A stretch of DNA of 64,000 nt from Pseudomonas sp. Irchel 3A7 (GCF_900187565.1 NZ_FYED01000007.1:124001-188000); one strand, 5' to 3'. Counted from the stretch's first letter, positions 1-9,885 are shown. Numbers and translations are program-made. Notes: generated from the letters alone by a model not told the origin.

Positions 1-426
1 CAGACCGGCCTTGGCCAGCAGCAACAGCGCGCGACCGCCGTTGGTGGCGTCGTTCGGGATCACTACGTTGGCACCGCCCGGCAGTTCGGTCAGCGCTTTG
101 TACTTGCTGGAGTAAGCGCCCAGAGGTTCCAGGTGCACACCGGCCACCGACACCAGGTCGGTGCCCTTGGCCTTGTTGAATTCATCGAGGTACGGCTGGT
201 GCTGGAAGAAGTTGGCGTCCAGACGTTTTTCCGCCACCTGCACGTTCGGCTGGATGTAGTCGGTGAAGACCTTGACCTTCAGGTCCACGCCTTCTTTTGC
301 CAGCGCCGGTTTAACGAACTCGAGGATTTCCGCGTGCGGCACTGGCGTGGCGGCGACCGTCAGGGTGTCGGCGGCATGGGCGGAAAAGGCTGCAACGGCA
401 GCGAACGCGACGAGTAGTTTTTTCAT
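1..426 (-). CDS. metQ: MetQ, D-methionine-binding protein (partial)
   Basis: Substrate-binding component of the methionine ABC importer, acting in the periplasm. The 142 visible residues begin with a signal peptide (MKKLLVAFAAVAAFSAHA) and continue into the NlpA/MetQ fold, with the family segments TPVPHAEILE, NFFQHQPYLDEF and VVIPNDATNGGRAL. The signal peptide has no cysteine lipobox, so the protein is probably soluble rather than a lipoprotein. An AAGGAG ribosome site precedes the ATG at 426. It is the third gene of metN-metI-metQ. The C-terminal part, roughly 45% of the usual 255-260 residues, lies beyond the left edge. Confidence 0.93.
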   Translation of the reverse strand, partial: MKKLLVAFAAVAAFSAHAADTLTVAATPVPHAEILEFVKPALAKEGVDLKVKVFTDYIQPNVQVAEKRLDANFFQHQPYLDEFNKAKGTDLVSVAGVHLEPLGAYSSKYKALTELPGGANVVIPNDATNGGRALLLLAKAGL

Positions 427-443
427 TCTGCGAACTCCTTGTG

Positions 444-464
444 AGGCGCCTGGATTCGGCGCCT
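444..464. other. Intercistronic hairpin metI-metQ
   Basis: A perfect 7-bp inverted repeat, AGGCGCC and GGCGCCT with a 7-nt loop, sits in the 62-nt gap between the metI stop and the metQ start. No T-run follows on the minus strand, so it looks like an mRNA processing or stability stem rather than a terminator. Stems in this position often let the binding protein be made in excess over the permease; that role here is inference. Confidence 0.5.
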
Positions 465-488
465 GCCAGCGAATGGCCGGCTCATGTC

Positions 489-1163
489 TTACTTACGGGA
501 AAAATGGACGACCAATTTGTCGCCGACGGTTTGCAGGACCTGTACCAGCACCAGCAGCAACACCACCGTGACCACCATCACATCGGTCTGGAAACGCTGG
601 TAACCGAAGCGGATCGCCAGGTCGCCCAATCCACCGGCACCCACCACACCGGCCATCGCCGTGTAGGAAACCAGCGTAATGGCCGTCACCGTAATCGCCG
701 CAAAGATGCCCGGACGGGCTTCTGGCAACAGCGCATTGGTGATGATCTGCCGCGTGGTCGCGCCCATGGACTGGGTCGCTTCGATGATGCCGCGGTCGAC
801 TTCACGCAGCGCGGTTTCCACCAGTCGCGCGAAGAACGGCGTGGCGCCCACCACCAGCGGCGGGATCGCGCCGGCGACACCCAGCGAAGTGCCGGTGATC
901 AAGACAGTGAACGGAATCATCACGATCAGCAGAATAATGAACGGCAGCGAACGCAGAATGTTCACCACCAACGACAACATCGCATAGACGCCTTTGGCTT
1001 CCAGCAACTGACGCGGGCTGCAGAGGAACAGCAACACGCCCAGCGGCAGGCCCAGCAACACGGTGAACAGCAGCGAACCGCCGAGCATCAGCAGGGTGTC
1101 GCCGGTGGCCAGCCAGATTTCGAACCAGTCGATATTGGCGAAGAAACTTGTCAGGGCTTCCAT
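489..1163 (-). CDS. metI: MetI, methionine ABC transporter permease
   Basis: Inner-membrane channel subunit (224 aa) of the MetNIQ importer. It has about five hydrophobic segments and the BPD_transp_1 'EAA' loop (EATQSMGATTRQIITNALLP, about residues 128-147) that contacts the ATPase. Length is normal for the family. Its ATG overlaps the metN stop by one base (TAATG), which indicates translational coupling. P. aeruginosa has the same metNIQ order, with a PA5502-type lipoprotein and the znu genes nearby; here catalase lies between them. Confidence 0.95.
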   Translation of the reverse strand: MEALTSFFANIDWFEIWLATGDTLLMLGGSLLFTVLLGLPLGVLLFLCSPRQLLEAKGVYAMLSLVVNILRSLPFIILLIVMIPFTVLITGTSLGVAGAIPPLVVGATPFFARLVETALREVDRGIIEATQSMGATTRQIITNALLPEARPGIFAAITVTAITLVSYTAMAGVVGAGGLGDLAIRFGYQRFQTDVMVVTVVLLLVLVQVLQTVGDKLVVHFSRK

Positions 1164-2170
1164 TAGCGCAGCACCTCCATGTGGACGTCTGCTGCGGTGA
1201 AGCGGGCGAAAGCCGCTTCCATGTCACCGCCGGTCACGGCCAGGGTCAGTTGCCCGTAAGGGACGTCTTTGATGCGGTCGATACGACCGGCGAGGATGCT
1301 GTAGTCCACACCCGTTTCCCGGGCGACGGTCCCCAGCAGCGGCGCGTAGGTCGCTTCGCCCTGGAAGGTCAGGCGCACGATGCGGCCCGGCACGTGAGCG
1401 AAGTCGTCACGCTGTTCGCTTTCGTCGATGTGCTCGTCTTCTTGCACGAAGCGCCTGGTGGTCGGGTGTTTCGGATGCAGGAAAACCTCGGCCACCGAGC
1501 CTTGCTCGACGATCACGCCAGCGTCCATCACCCCGACCTGGTCGCAGACCCGGCGGATCACATCCATTTCATGGGTGATCAACACGATTGTCAGCTTCAA
1601 CTCGCGATTGATCTCGGCCAGCAATTGCAGGACCGACGCGGTGGTCTGCGGGTCCAGCGCACTGGTGGCTTCGTCGCACAGCAGGATTTTTGGCTTGGTG
1701 GCCAGGGCGCGGGCAATGCCGACACGCTGCTTCTGACCGCCAGACAGTTGCGCCGGATACTTGTTGGCGTGATCGGACAAACCGACCCGGGCCAGCAACT
1801 CGGCAACACGCTGATCGATATCGCTGCGGGACAGTTCACCGGCCAGCGTCAGCGGCAGCGCGACGTTGTCGGCCACGGTTTTGGACGCCAGCAGGTTGAA
1901 GTGCTGGAAAATCATCCCGACCTGCTGACGGAATCGGCGCAGGCCGTTGGCATCGAGCGCGGTGACTTCTTCGCCATCAACGATGATCTTGCCGCCAGTG
2001 GAGTTTTCCAGGCGATTGATCAGGCGCAGCAGGGTACTTTTCCCCGCACCGGAATGACCGATCAGGCCGAAGACCTGACCGTTCTCAATCGTGAGATTGG
2101 TCGGGTGCAGGGCGGGGATATCCCTACCGGCGACGCGGTAGGTTTTATGGACGTTTTGAAACTCGATCAC
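1163..2170 (-). CDS. metN: MetN, methionine ABC transporter ATPase
   Basis: ATP-binding subunit (335 aa) of the methionine importer, on the cytoplasmic face. Visible motifs are Walker [10 protein letters not shown] (residues 38-46), the signature LSGGQKQR, and Walker [14 protein letters not shown]. The last 90 residues form the C-terminal NIL/ACT-like domain, which in E. coli MetN binds methionine and gives trans-inhibition of uptake. It is first in the metNIQ operon. Its promoter must lie in the 208-bp divergent gap shared with katE. I see no SAM riboswitch there. Confidence 0.95.
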   Translation of the reverse strand: MIEFQNVHKTYRVAGRDIPALHPTNLTIENGQVFGLIGHSGAGKSTLLRLINRLENSTGGKIIVDGEEVTALDANGLRRFRQQVGMIFQHFNLLASKTVADNVALPLTLAGELSRSDIDQRVAELLARVGLSDHANKYPAQLSGGQKQRVGIARALATKPKILLCDEATSALDPQTTASVLQLLAEINRELKLTIVLITHEMDVIRRVCDQVGVMDAGVIVEQGSVAEVFLHPKHPTTRRFVQEDEHIDESEQRDDFAHVPGRIVRLTFQGEATYAPLLGTVARETGVDYSILAGRIDRIKDVPYGQLTLAVTGGDMEAAFARFTAADVHMEVLR

Positions 2171-2378
2171 GTAGCGAACCTTGTGGGGCGCGTTGGAAAA
2201 GGATCAGCGGTTAGCCGGGCGCGCATTTTAGCCTGTCCGTATAGAGGTTCTTAGCATTTATTTCGTATTCAACCAGCCATTTGGCAATAACGCGATCAAA
2301 GGTCAGATAAAAGGAACGGCTAAAAACGTCACCAGTCACTACTTAGGCATCTCCAAAAAGCCTGAGGAGTCTCGCCTG

Positions 2379-4517
2379 ATGAGTACTAAAAAGCCTGCCA
2401 CGCCAAAGAGTGACCTGGCCGGGACCGATACCCTGGACCGAAGCAACACCAACGCCAAACTCGATAGCCTGGAAAAATTCCGCTCCGATGCCACAGGCGA
2501 AGCCTTGCGCACCAACCAAGGCGTGAAGGTGGCGGACAATCAGAACACCCTGAAAGCCGGCGCCCGCGGGCCGTCGCTGCTGGAAGATTTCATCATGCGT
2601 GAAAAGATCACGCATTTTGACCATGAGCGCATTCCCGAGCGCATCGTTCATGCCCGCGGGACGGGTGCCCATGGCTACTTCCAGAGTTATGAGAATCACA
2701 GCGTTCTGACCAAAGCCGGATTCCTGCAAGACCCCGGCAAAAAGACTCCAGTCTTCGTACGCTTTTCCACGGTGCAGGGCCCTCGCGGGTCAGGCGATAC
2801 CGTGCGTGATGTACGAGGTTTCGCCGTGAAGTTCTTCACCGATGAAGGCATCTACGACTTGGTGGGCAATAACATGCCGGTGTTTTTCATCCAGGACGCC
2901 ATCAAGTTCCCTGACTTCGTCCACGCGGTGAAACCCGAACCCCACAACGAAATACCCACCGGCGGCTCGGCCCACGACACCTTCTGGGACTTTGTTTCGT
3001 TGCAGCCGGAATCGGCGCACATGGTGATCTGGGCCATGTCCGACCGGGCAATCCCAAAAAGCCTGCGCAGCATGCAAGGCTTTGGGGTTCACACCTTCCG
3101 CATGATCAATGCCGAAGGAAAATCGCGCTTCGTCAAATTCCACTGGCGCCCCGCCGCCGGCACCTGTTCCCTGGTGTGGGATGAAGCACAAAAACTTGCG
3201 GGAAAAGATACCGACTACCACCGTCGCGACCTCTGGGAAGCCATCGAAGTGGGCGACTACCCGGAATGGGAATTGGGTGTTCAGGTCGTCGAGGAAGAAA
3301 ACGAACACGCTTTCGATTTCGACATCCTCGACCCGACCAAGCTCATTCCTGAAGAGATCGTACCCATCACCCCGCTGGGCAAAATGGTGCTCAACCGCAA
3401 CCCGGACAACTTCTTCGCCGAAACCGAGCAGGTCGCGTTCTGCCCGGGGCATATCGTGCCGGGGATCGACTTCTCCAACGATCCACTGCTGCAGGGCCGG
3501 CTGTTTTCCTACACCGACACGCAGATTAGCCGACTCGGTGGCCCGAACTTTCACGAGATTCCAATCAACCGAACGATTTCACCCCTGCACAATGGCCAGC
3601 GGGACGCGTTGCACCGCACCACCATCGACAAAGGACGTGCGGCCTACGAACCAAACTCCATCGATGGCGGCTGGCCTAAAGAAACCCCACCCGCAGCGCA
3701 AGACGGCGGCTTCGAGAGCTACGCGGAGCGCATCGACGCCAACAAGATCCGTCAACGCAGCGAGTCGTTCAGCGACCACTTCTCCCAGGCACGGCTGTTT
3801 TTCCACAGCATGAGCAAGCATGAGCAGGAACACATCATCTCGGCGTACAGCTTTGAGCTGGGCAAGGTGGAACGTGAGTTCATTCGGGCAAGGGAAGTGA
3901 ATGAGATCCTGGCCAACATCGATCTGGAACTTGCCAAACGGGTGGCACAGAACCTTGGCCTGCCGGTGCCGAAAGCCGGAACGGTCCAAGTACCGAAAGC
4001 GTCCCTGGAACGCTCGCCGGCTCTGAGTCAGGCCAATCTGCTGCCGGGCGATATCAAAACCCGGAAAGTGGCGATTCTGGCGGCCGATGGCGTAGACGGT
4101 GCAGCAATCGAAGCCATGAAGAAAGCGCTGGAAGCTGAGGGGGCGCATGCCAAATTGCTCGGCCCGACCTCGGCACCGGTAAAAACTGCCGATGGCAAGT
4201 CGATGCCGGTGGACGCTTCGATGGAAGGCTTGCCTTCAGTGGCGTTCGATGCGGTGTTCGTGCCTGGAGGCGCGGCGTCGATCAAGGCGCTGAGCACTGA
4301 CGGCGTGGCGTTGCATTACGTGCTGGAGGCTTACAAGCATTTGAAAGCGATTGCGTTGCATGGCGAGGCGAAGCAATTGCTGGATGTGTTGAGGCTGGAG
4401 ATTGATGCGGGGTTGATCGTGGGTGCGGACGCCAAGCTGTTCAAGGCGTTTTTTGCGGCGATCGGGCAGCATCGGGTTTGGGAGAGGGAGTCGAAGGCCA
4501 AGCGTATTCCAGCCTGA
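2379..4517 (+). CDS. katE: KatE, catalase HPII
   Basis: Large-subunit monofunctional heme catalase (712 aa) that splits hydrogen peroxide in the cytoplasm. It shows the active-site segment [15 protein letters not shown], the core [12 protein letters not shown], and the proximal heme-ligand signature RLFSYTDTQ with the tyrosine. Residues from about 560 onward form the extra flavodoxin/glutamine-amidotransferase-like domain ([13 protein letters not shown]...VFVPGG) that distinguishes HPII from small catalases. The start is set by GAGGAG eight bases upstream of the ATG. HPII genes are usually RpoS-controlled; I could not define the promoter confidently. Convergent with the next gene across a REP pair. 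Confidence 0.95.
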   Translation: MSTKKPATPKSDLAGTDTLDRSNTNAKLDSLEKFRSDATGEALRTNQGVKVADNQNTLKAGARGPSLLEDFIMREKITHFDHERIPERIVHARGTGAHGYFQSYENHSVLTKAGFLQDPGKKTPVFVRFSTVQGPRGSGDTVRDVRGFAVKFFTDEGIYDLVGNNMPVFFIQDAIKFPDFVHAVKPEPHNEIPTGGSAHDTFWDFVSLQPESAHMVIWAMSDRAIPKSLRSMQGFGVHTFRMINAEGKSRFVKFHWRPAAGTCSLVWDEAQKLAGKDTDYHRRDLWEAIEVGDYPEWELGVQVVEEENEHAFDFDILDPTKLIPEEIVPITPLGKMVLNRNPDNFFAETEQVAFCPGHIVPGIDFSNDPLLQGRLFSYTDTQISRLGGPNFHEIPINRTISPLHNGQRDALHRTTIDKGRAAYEPNSIDGGWPKETPPAAQDGGFESYAERIDANKIRQRSESFSDHFSQARLFFHSMSKHEQEHIISAYSFELGKVEREFIRAREVNEILANIDLELAKRVAQNLGLPVPKAGTVQVPKASLERSPALSQANLLPGDIKTRKVAILAADGVDGAAIEAMKKALEAEGAHAKLLGPTSAPVKTADGKSMPVDASMEGLPSVAFDAVFVPGGAASIKALSTDGVALHYVLEAYKHLKAIALHGEAKQLLDVLRLEIDAGLIVGADAKLFKAFFAAIGQHRVWERESKAKRIPA

Positions 4518-4542
4518 AGTGTTGTATCGACAGGGATGACCT

Positions 4543-4608
4543 CTTCGCGAGCAGGCTCGCTCCCACAAGGTTAGCGTGAACCTGTGGGAGCGGGCTTGCC
4601 CGCGATGC
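4543..4608. repeat. REP pair 1 (hybrid arms)
   Basis: Two facing REP units between convergent genes. The left arm has the GCGAGCAGGCTCGC core and the right arm has GCGGGCTTGCCCGC, so the two halves come from different REP subfamilies. They are joined by the shared CCCACA/TGTGGG ends. The pair could fold into a cruciform or a bidirectional transcript-end stem. Confidence 0.85.
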
Positions 4609-4610
4609 TT

Positions 4611-5330
4611 TTAAGGGGTTTTACGAGGGCTCAGAACAACTTGCGCCGGAACGCTGCGCAGAATCTGCCGTTCCAGCTTCAGATCAAACTGCGGATCCAG
4701 CTTATTCACCCGCTTGGTCAGCAGGTTAGCCAACCACGGATAATCGTCAGTACGTGGCACCTGAAGGCTCACATCGCACTGAAAATTCACCACATCGGCG
4801 GCAATGGCATCCAGTTGACGGCGCATTTTGCCCATATCGGTGATTTTCAGCTTCACCGTGGTGCTTTCAGCTTCCGGATCAATGACCTTGGCTTTGCGCT
4901 TGGCTTCGGCGGACTTGAGATCCGCTTCGGTTTTTTCCAGTTCAGCCTTGCGGGCTTGAGCGAGCGCACCATTGACCCCGCCGGTGAGTGCAGGAGCCTT
5001 GGGCATCAAGGCGCGAGCCCGAGCCAGGGCGGTGGCCGCCGCGTTTACATCACCTTTTTGCAGCACGATCTGGCTGCGCATCAGATAGGCTTCGGCCAAC
5101 TGCCGCTGGTATTGCTCCAGGGATTGATCGTTGGGCGATTCAGCCTGCAAGGCAGCCAGTTGACCTTCGGCAGTGGCCAGTTCGCTGCTGGCCAGGCTTT
5201 GTTCCAGCTGTGCAATGGCCGTGGCCCGCGCATCCGGGACCTCGGTGGCCGCTGGTGGCGTGCTTTGGCAAGCGCCCAGCAGCAATGAAAATGCGACAAG
5301 GAGCAGATAACGGGAGGGGAACGACTTCAT
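4611..5330 (-). CDS. Conserved lipoprotein (PA5502-like)
   Basis: Unnamed Pseudomonas lipoprotein of 239 aa. A lipobox LLGAC places the lipidated cysteine at residue 21, followed by Gln, which predicts outer-membrane sorting. The middle (about residues 40-150) is Ala/Leu/Gln-rich helix with TPR-like spacing. The C-terminal part is a compact domain with SLQVPRTDDYPWLANLLT. It resembles the hypothetical lipoprotein found beside znuB in P. aeruginosa (from memory), but the function is unknown. It starts 37 nt after the znuB stop and may be co-transcribed with the zinc operon. Confidence 0.85.
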   Translation of the reverse strand: MKSFPSRYLLLVAFSLLLGACQSTPPAATEVPDARATAIAQLEQSLASSELATAEGQLAALQAESPNDQSLEQYQRQLAEAYLMRSQIVLQKGDVNAAATALARARALMPKAPALTGGVNGALAQARKAELEKTEADLKSAEAKRKAKVIDPEAESTTVKLKITDMGKMRRQLDAIAADVVNFQCDVSLQVPRTDDYPWLANLLTKRVNKLDPQFDLKLERQILRSVPAQVVLSPRKTP

Positions 5331-5367
5331 TCCTGCGACTCTCTATTTGCGCAAAAAACGAGCAAGT

Positions 5368-6156
5368 CTACACCCCTCGACGGGGCAGAACAAAACTCAG
5401 CAGAAACAGCGCGGCGGCCGTCACTACAATCGACGGGCCGGCCGGTGTGTCCTTGAACCAGGACAACGCCAGCCCGCCACACACGGCGAGTATGCCCAGC
5501 AGGCTCGCGCCCAGTGCCATCTGTTCCGGTGAACGGGCGTGACGTTGTGCCGCAGCCGCCGGAATGATCAGCAACGAAGTGATCAGCAACACGCCGACGA
5601 TTTTCATCGCCACGGCAATCACCACGGCGATCAGCAACATCAGCGCCATGCGCAACCCCGCCACCGGCAGGCCTTCGACCCTGGCCAACTCCTCATGCAC
5701 GGTGATTGCCAGCAATGGCCGCCACAGCGTCACCAGCAACGCCAGCACTGCCGCGCTACCGCCGAGAATCCACGCCAGATCGGTCGGGCTGATCGCCAGC
5801 AGGTCGCCAAACAGATAGGCCATCAGGTCGATCCGCACTTCGTGCATGAAGCTTAGTACCACCAGGCCTAAAGAGAGGGTGCTGGGTGCGAGAATTCCCA
5901 AAAGCGTGTCGGACGCCAACGGCTGACGCTGCTGCAACGTCACCAGCATCACTGCCAACAGCAAACAGCCAACGGTCACAGCGACGGTCGGGCTGACATC
6001 CAGCAGGAAGCCCAGCGCCACACCCAGCAGCGCCGCATGGGACAGGGTATCGCCAAAATACGCCATGCGCCGCCAGACCACGAAAGAACCCAACGGGCCC
6101 GCAACGACCGCCAGAGCCAGGCCTGCAAGCAGGGCGTAAAGCAAAAAATCAGCCAT
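5368..6156 (-). CDS. znuB: ZnuB, zinc ABC transporter permease
   Basis: Inner-membrane permease (262 aa) of the high-affinity zinc importer, ABC-3 family. It has eight or so hydrophobic helices and the family segment [21 protein letters not shown] near the N-terminus. I chose the ATG at 6156 ([12 protein letters not shown]), which matches the normal N-terminus and overlaps znuC by 8 nt. An in-frame ATG at 6180 would add eight residues. Last of the zur-znuC-znuB operon. Confidence 0.94.
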   Translation of the reverse strand: MADFLLYALLAGLALAVVAGPLGSFVVWRRMAYFGDTLSHAALLGVALGFLLDVSPTVAVTVGCLLLAVMLVTLQQRQPLASDTLLGILAPSTLSLGLVVLSFMHEVRIDLMAYLFGDLLAISPTDLAWILGGSAAVLALLVTLWRPLLAITVHEELARVEGLPVAGLRMALMLLIAVVIAVAMKIVGVLLITSLLIIPAAAAQRHARSPEQMALGASLLGILAVCGGLALSWFKDTPAGPSIVVTAAALFLLSFVLPRRGV

Positions 6157-6934
6157 GCTTGCAGCTATCTCCGTGAACATGGTTATGGCCCGACGCGGGC
6201 GCCTTGACTACCGAGCCATGCAAATCGTGGGCGTGGTCGTGATGGTGGTGATAAATCGCCAGGCTTTGTGCGTTTTTTCCGAACAGCTCGACGAAGGCCG
6301 GATCGCCGCTGACCTGCTCGGGGTGGCCGGAGCAGCAAACGTGGCGATTCAGGCACACCACCTGGTCGGTGGTGCTCATCACCAGATGCAGATCGTGAGA
6401 AACCATCAGCACACCGCAGCCGTGACGGTCACGCAGGCGGGTGATCAGGCTGTAGAGTTCGGCCTGCCCAGCCACGTCGACGCCTTGCACCGGCTCATCC
6501 AACACCAGCAATTCCGGTTCGCGCAACAGGGCGCGGGCCAGCAATACGCGTTGCATCTCTCCGCCGGAAACACTTTGCACGGGGCTGTCGATCACCTGTT
6601 CGGCACCGACTTCCTTGAGCGCGGCCAAGGCCATCGCTCGGTCCACGCCCGGCACCAGACGCAAGAAGCGCAGGACCGAGAGCGGCAGGGTCGGATCGAC
6701 ATGCAGTTTTTGCGGCATGTAGCCGACCCGCAGTTTCGGCTTGCGCCAGACACTGCCGCTGTCGGGTTTCAACAATCCCAGTACAGCGCGCACCAAGGTG
6801 GTCTTGCCGGCACCGTTGGGGCCGATCAGGGTGACGATCTGCCCTGGCTCGACGCTCAGCTCGATATTATCCAGCACACTTTGCCCGGCAAACGTGACGG
6901 CAACCTGCTCGAGGCGGATCAGCGCGTTGCTCAT
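6149..6934 (-). CDS. znuC: ZnuC, zinc ABC transporter ATPase
   Basis: ATPase subunit (261 aa) of the zinc importer. Walker A is GPNGAGKTT, the signature is VSGGEMQR, and Walker B is [12 protein letters not shown]. The C-terminal tail is unusually histidine-rich ([10 protein letters not shown], then [12 protein letters not shown]) and could bind zinc on the cytoplasmic side. The chosen ATG at 6934 overlaps the zur stop as TGATG. An in-frame ATG five codons upstream lies inside zur. Confidence 0.95.
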   Translation of the reverse strand: MSNALIRLEQVAVTFAGQSVLDNIELSVEPGQIVTLIGPNGAGKTTLVRAVLGLLKPDSGSVWRKPKLRVGYMPQKLHVDPTLPLSVLRFLRLVPGVDRAMALAALKEVGAEQVIDSPVQSVSGGEMQRVLLARALLREPELLVLDEPVQGVDVAGQAELYSLITRLRDRHGCGVLMVSHDLHLVMSTTDQVVCLNRHVCCSGHPEQVSGDPAFVELFGKNAQSLAIYHHHHDHAHDLHGSVVKAPASGHNHVHGDSCKHG

Positions 6935-7416
6935 CAAGCCCCCTGGCAACCCGAGCAGAGGCCGATCACTTCGACCGTCTGGGCTTCGACGACGAACCCC
7001 ACATCCTGGGCGCTGGCGATGATCGCGTCGCTGATGGATTTCTGCTCGAGCTCAATGGCTGCGTGGCAGTCGCGGCAGATCAGGAACTGACCCTGATGCG
7101 CGTGTTCCGGGTGATTGCAGCCGATGAAGGCGTTGAGCGAGGAGATGCGGTGTACGAGGCCGTTTTCCAGCAGGAAATCCAGCGCGCGGTACACGGTCGG
7201 TGGCGCGGCGCGGCGGCCATCCTGCTCGCTGAGTACCGCGAGAATGTCATAGGCGCCCAACGGCTTGTGGCTTTGCCATACCAGCTCCAGCACCCGCCGA
7301 CGCAACGCGGTCAGACGCAGACCCTGGCGTTCGCACAGGGCATCGGCCTCAGACAGAGCGCTGTGCACGCAATGAGAGTGGTCGTGGGGACGGCTGGCAA
7401 TCGGTGTTTTAGGCAT
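6934..7416 (-). CDS. zur: Zur, zinc uptake regulator (Fur family)
   Basis: Zinc-responsive repressor (160 aa). The winged-helix domain spans roughly residues 25-95, with recognition region [20 protein letters not shown]. The dimerisation domain carries the two structural zinc pairs CRDC and, at the end, CSGC, plus the histidine cluster HPEHAHQG. It heads the operon with znuC and znuB and is divergent from znuA, a layout that lets one operator control both. It most likely represses znuA and its own operon when zinc is sufficient. Confidence 0.95.
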   Translation of the reverse strand: MPKTPIASRPHDHSHCVHSALSEADALCERQGLRLTALRRRVLELVWQSHKPLGAYDILAVLSEQDGRRAAPPTVYRALDFLLENGLVHRISSLNAFIGCNHPEHAHQGQFLICRDCHAAIELEQKSISDAIIASAQDVGFVVEAQTVEVIGLCSGCQGA

Positions 7417-7440
7417 GAGCGGCGACGAGTTTTGTGAGAG

Positions 7441-7457
7441 ACGTTATTATGTTACCC
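7441..7457. promoter_or_regulatory. Candidate Zur operator
   Basis: The 66-bp gap between zur and znuA contains an AT-rich imperfect palindrome, ACGTTATTATGTTACCC, resembling the GTTAT...ATAAC type of gammaproteobacterial Zur boxes. Its position between the divergent starts is what shared repression would need. The match is partial. Confidence 0.45.
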
Positions 7458-7482
7458 GTTCTCGCCTCTTCGAGTGGTCATC

Positions 7483-8403
7483 GTGTCCCGACTTTTTTCT
7501 ATCTTTGTCGCATTTGTCGCAAGTTTTCTGCTGATTGGTCCGGCGCAAGCCGAGGTCAAGGTCCTCACCAGCATCAAGCCGCTACAGCTGATTGCCGCTG
7601 CCGTACAGGATGGCGTGGCGATCCCGGAAGTATTGCTGCCGCCCGGCGCTTCGCCGCATAACTATGCCCTGCGCCCTTCCGACGTACGGAAAGTGCAATC
7701 GGTGGATCTGCTGTACTGGATCGGGCCGGACATGGAAGGCTTCCTGCCTCGGGTACTGAATGGCCGTACGCTGCCCAGCGTCGCCGTGCAGGATCTGCCC
7801 GGTCTGAAACTGCGTCATTTCGCCGAAGATAACCACTCCCACGCTGAAGAAGCCGACGAACATGACCACGATCACCGCCCAGGCAGCCTGGACGCGCATT
7901 TGTGGCTATCGCCGATCAACGCCCGGGTCATCGCCACAAAAATGGCCGCTGACCTCAGCACGGCCGATCCTGACAACGCCGCGCGGTATGCCAGCAACCT
8001 CAAGGCCTTTGATGAACGCCTGGATGCTCTCGACCTGCGCTTGAAGAAACGTCTGGCAGGTGTTGAAGGCAAACCATACTTCGTGTTCCACGAGGCCTTC
8101 GACTACTTCGAAGATGCCTACGGTCTCAAGCACGCGGGTGTGTTCAGCGTCGCAGCCGAGGTGCAACCCGGTGCCCAGCATGTCGCGGCGATGCGCGCAC
8201 GACTGCAGGAAGTCGGCAAGACCTGTGTGTTCAGCGAGCCACCGCTGCGCCCACGCCTGGCGGAAACCCTGGTGGCCGGCCTGCCGGTGAAACTGGCGGA
8301 ACTGGATGCGCTGGGCGGGTACACACCAGCGACTGCTCAGGGGTATGAGCAGGTGCTGGAGAAGCTGGGGAATGATTTGGCGGGGTGCCTGGAGTCGTTG
8401 TAA
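7483..8403 (+). CDS. znuA: ZnuA, zinc-binding periplasmic protein
   Basis: Cluster A-I binding protein (306 aa) that captures zinc in the periplasm and delivers it to ZnuB. It has a signal peptide (MSRLFSIFVAFVASFLLIGPAQA) and the family segments VLLPPGASPHNYALRPSDV, DAHLWLSP and FHEAFDYF, which supply the metal-binding histidines. A His/acidic loop (HSHAEEADEHDHDH, about residues 113-126) is typical of zinc-specific members. I prefer the GTG at 7483 over an in-frame GTG at 7474; neither has a clear ribosome site. Confidence 0.94.
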   Translation: MSRLFSIFVAFVASFLLIGPAQAEVKVLTSIKPLQLIAAAVQDGVAIPEVLLPPGASPHNYALRPSDVRKVQSVDLLYWIGPDMEGFLPRVLNGRTLPSVAVQDLPGLKLRHFAEDNHSHAEEADEHDHDHRPGSLDAHLWLSPINARVIATKMAADLSTADPDNAARYASNLKAFDERLDALDLRLKKRLAGVEGKPYFVFHEAFDYFEDAYGLKHAGVFSVAAEVQPGAQHVAAMRARLQEVGKTCVFSEPPLRPRLAETLVAGLPVKLAELDALGGYTPATAQGYEQVLEKLGNDLAGCLESL

Positions 8404-8416
8404 CCAACACATAACC

Positions 8417-8510
8417 TGTGGCGAGGGAGCTTGCTCCCGCCGGACTGCGTAGCAGGCCCGTTTTTTTGGGGCCGCTTCGCTGCCCAGCGGGAGCAAGCTC
8501 CCTCGCCACA
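8417..8510. repeat. REP pair 2 (GGGAGCTTGCTCCC type)
   Basis: Inverted pair between convergent znuA and thrB. The ends are TGTGGCGAGGGAGC and its complement, each with a GGGAGCTTGCTCCC core. The centre contains a T7 run flanked by GC-rich arms and may also end transcripts. Same subfamily as the pairs at 44976 and 46758. Confidence 0.85.
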
Positions 8511-8512
8511 AT

Positions 8513-9463
8513 TTAGAGGGCGAAAGGTAGCGGCGTGTTGACCGTCTGCCGCTGCGCCAATCGCTGTTGAAACTCCATCGGATCGTGAATCAGCACATCC
8601 TGTCCGGCAAATGACTCCGCCGCGATCAACCGCGACAGCCAGAAACGCACACACGCCACCCGCAACATCGTCGGCCACAACTCGGCTTCGGCCGCGGTGA
8701 ACGGACGCAGTGCAGCATAAGCACCCAGCAACGCCCGCGCCCGTGGCCCGTCGATCAGGCCGTCATCGTCGGAGCACCAATCGTTCAGGGCAATCGCCAC
8801 GTCGTAGAGCATCGGCCCCGAACACGCGTTGTAGAAGTCGATCAGGCCCGTCAGGTGCGTGCCTTCGAACATCGCGTTATCGCGGAACAAGTCGGCGTGG
8901 ATATTCGCCCGAGGCAGCGCCAGAATTTTCTCTTTCTGCTGGGTGATTTCTTCCAGCGCCCGCTCCAGCAAGTCCTTCTGCTCGGCATTGAGGTGCGACA
9001 GAAACTGCGTGCCCTCCTCCAGCATCCAGTCCAGGCCTCGATCGGTCTTGCGCTTGATCATTTTGGCCTGGGTCGCCAGGTGCAGGTGCGCCAGCAACTC
9101 ACCCACCTGCGCACAATGCTGTGCGTTGGCTTGCTTGATGTGTTTACCGGCCAGGCGCGGTTGCAACAGCGCTGGTTTGCCGGCCAATTCGCGTAGTGCA
9201 ACGCCGTCGGTGGTGCGCAGGGCGTAGGGCACCGGCAGGTCGGCTTCGTGCAGTACGTCGAGCAATTCGATGAAGAACGGCATCTCCTGCACCGGGCCAC
9301 GCTCGACCAGGGTCAGGACGAACTCGCCCTGCTCCAGGCTGATAAAGAAATTGGTGTTTTCGCTACCGGCGGCAATCCCCTGGAAATCAAGCAGGCGGCC
9401 GAGGCCATAAGGGGCGAGAAAGGTTTCCAGCTCGGGCCGAGCCAGGGGGGTGAACACAGACAT
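8513..9463 (-). CDS. thrB: ThrB, homoserine kinase
   Basis: Phosphorylates homoserine for threonine synthesis (316 aa). Pseudomonas ThrB belongs to the choline-kinase/APH fold rather than the GHMP fold of E. coli ThrB. The APH motifs are visible: nucleotide-side segment GSENTNFFISLEQGEFVLTL, catalytic HADLFRDN (HxDxxxxN) and metal-binding LIDFYNACSGP. It is followed on the opposite strand by polA, after a small DUF2782 gene. P. aeruginosa has nrdJ genes between znuA and thrB (from memory); they are absent here. Confidence 0.93.
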   Translation of the reverse strand: MSVFTPLARPELETFLAPYGLGRLLDFQGIAAGSENTNFFISLEQGEFVLTLVERGPVQEMPFFIELLDVLHEADLPVPYALRTTDGVALRELAGKPALLQPRLAGKHIKQANAQHCAQVGELLAHLHLATQAKMIKRKTDRGLDWMLEEGTQFLSHLNAEQKDLLERALEEITQQKEKILALPRANIHADLFRDNAMFEGTHLTGLIDFYNACSGPMLYDVAIALNDWCSDDDGLIDGPRARALLGAYAALRPFTAAEAELWPTMLRVACVRFWLSRLIAAESFAGQDVLIHDPMEFQQRLAQRQTVNTPLPFAL

Positions 9464-9520
9464 GTTTTAACTGCCAGTACGGGCGCCGCTGTCGAGCCAG
9501 CGCCGATTGAAATTAAGAAA

Positions 9521-9811
9521 CTACTTCCACTCAAAGATCTTCCACGACGGAATCAGCATATCCGGCTGATCCGAGCGGATGAAGTTACCGTCCGATCCAT
9601 CGGCGCGCACCAGAAAATACGGTTTGCCGACACTCGGAGTGACCTGGATGGCGTACAGAAAGCCATTTTGGCGGTACTCCTTGATCGTATTGTCGCCTTC
9701 CGTGCGAATGGTGACTTCCGGTTCCGGCGATGGCGCATCGTCCGCCGCCATCACGGCCAACGGAGTGACTGCAAACAACCCAGCCAGCAACAGGCGATTT
9801 AGTGTGCGCAT
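9521..9811 (-). CDS. DUF2782 small periplasmic protein
   Basis: Protein of 96 aa with a signal peptide (MRTLNRLLLAGLFAVTPLAVMA) and a short conserved domain: EVTIRTEGDNTIKEYRQNG, then IQVTPSVGKPYFLVRADG, then WKIFEW at the end. This is the DUF2782 family, commonly encoded between thrB and polA in gammaproteobacteria. No function is known. It lies 57 nt upstream of thrB on the same strand and 74 nt from the divergent polA start. Confidence 0.9.
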   Translation of the reverse strand: MRTLNRLLLAGLFAVTPLAVMAADDAPSPEPEVTIRTEGDNTIKEYRQNGFLYAIQVTPSVGKPYFLVRADGSDGNFIRSDQPDMLIPSWKIFEWK

Positions 9812-9885
9812 GATAACCTTGTCCCTTTGTCGTCAACGGTCCCGCTATTCTAGCGCCGGACCCGCCGAAAAGGTTGATCCTGCTC

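Noticed and set aside
1148..2254. Open frame of 368 codons on the plus strand opposite metN
   Set aside because: It is the antisense shadow of a GC-rich gene, has no ribosome site and no recognisable domain. Similar long shadows oppose katE, polA, kinB, gltP and glyS.
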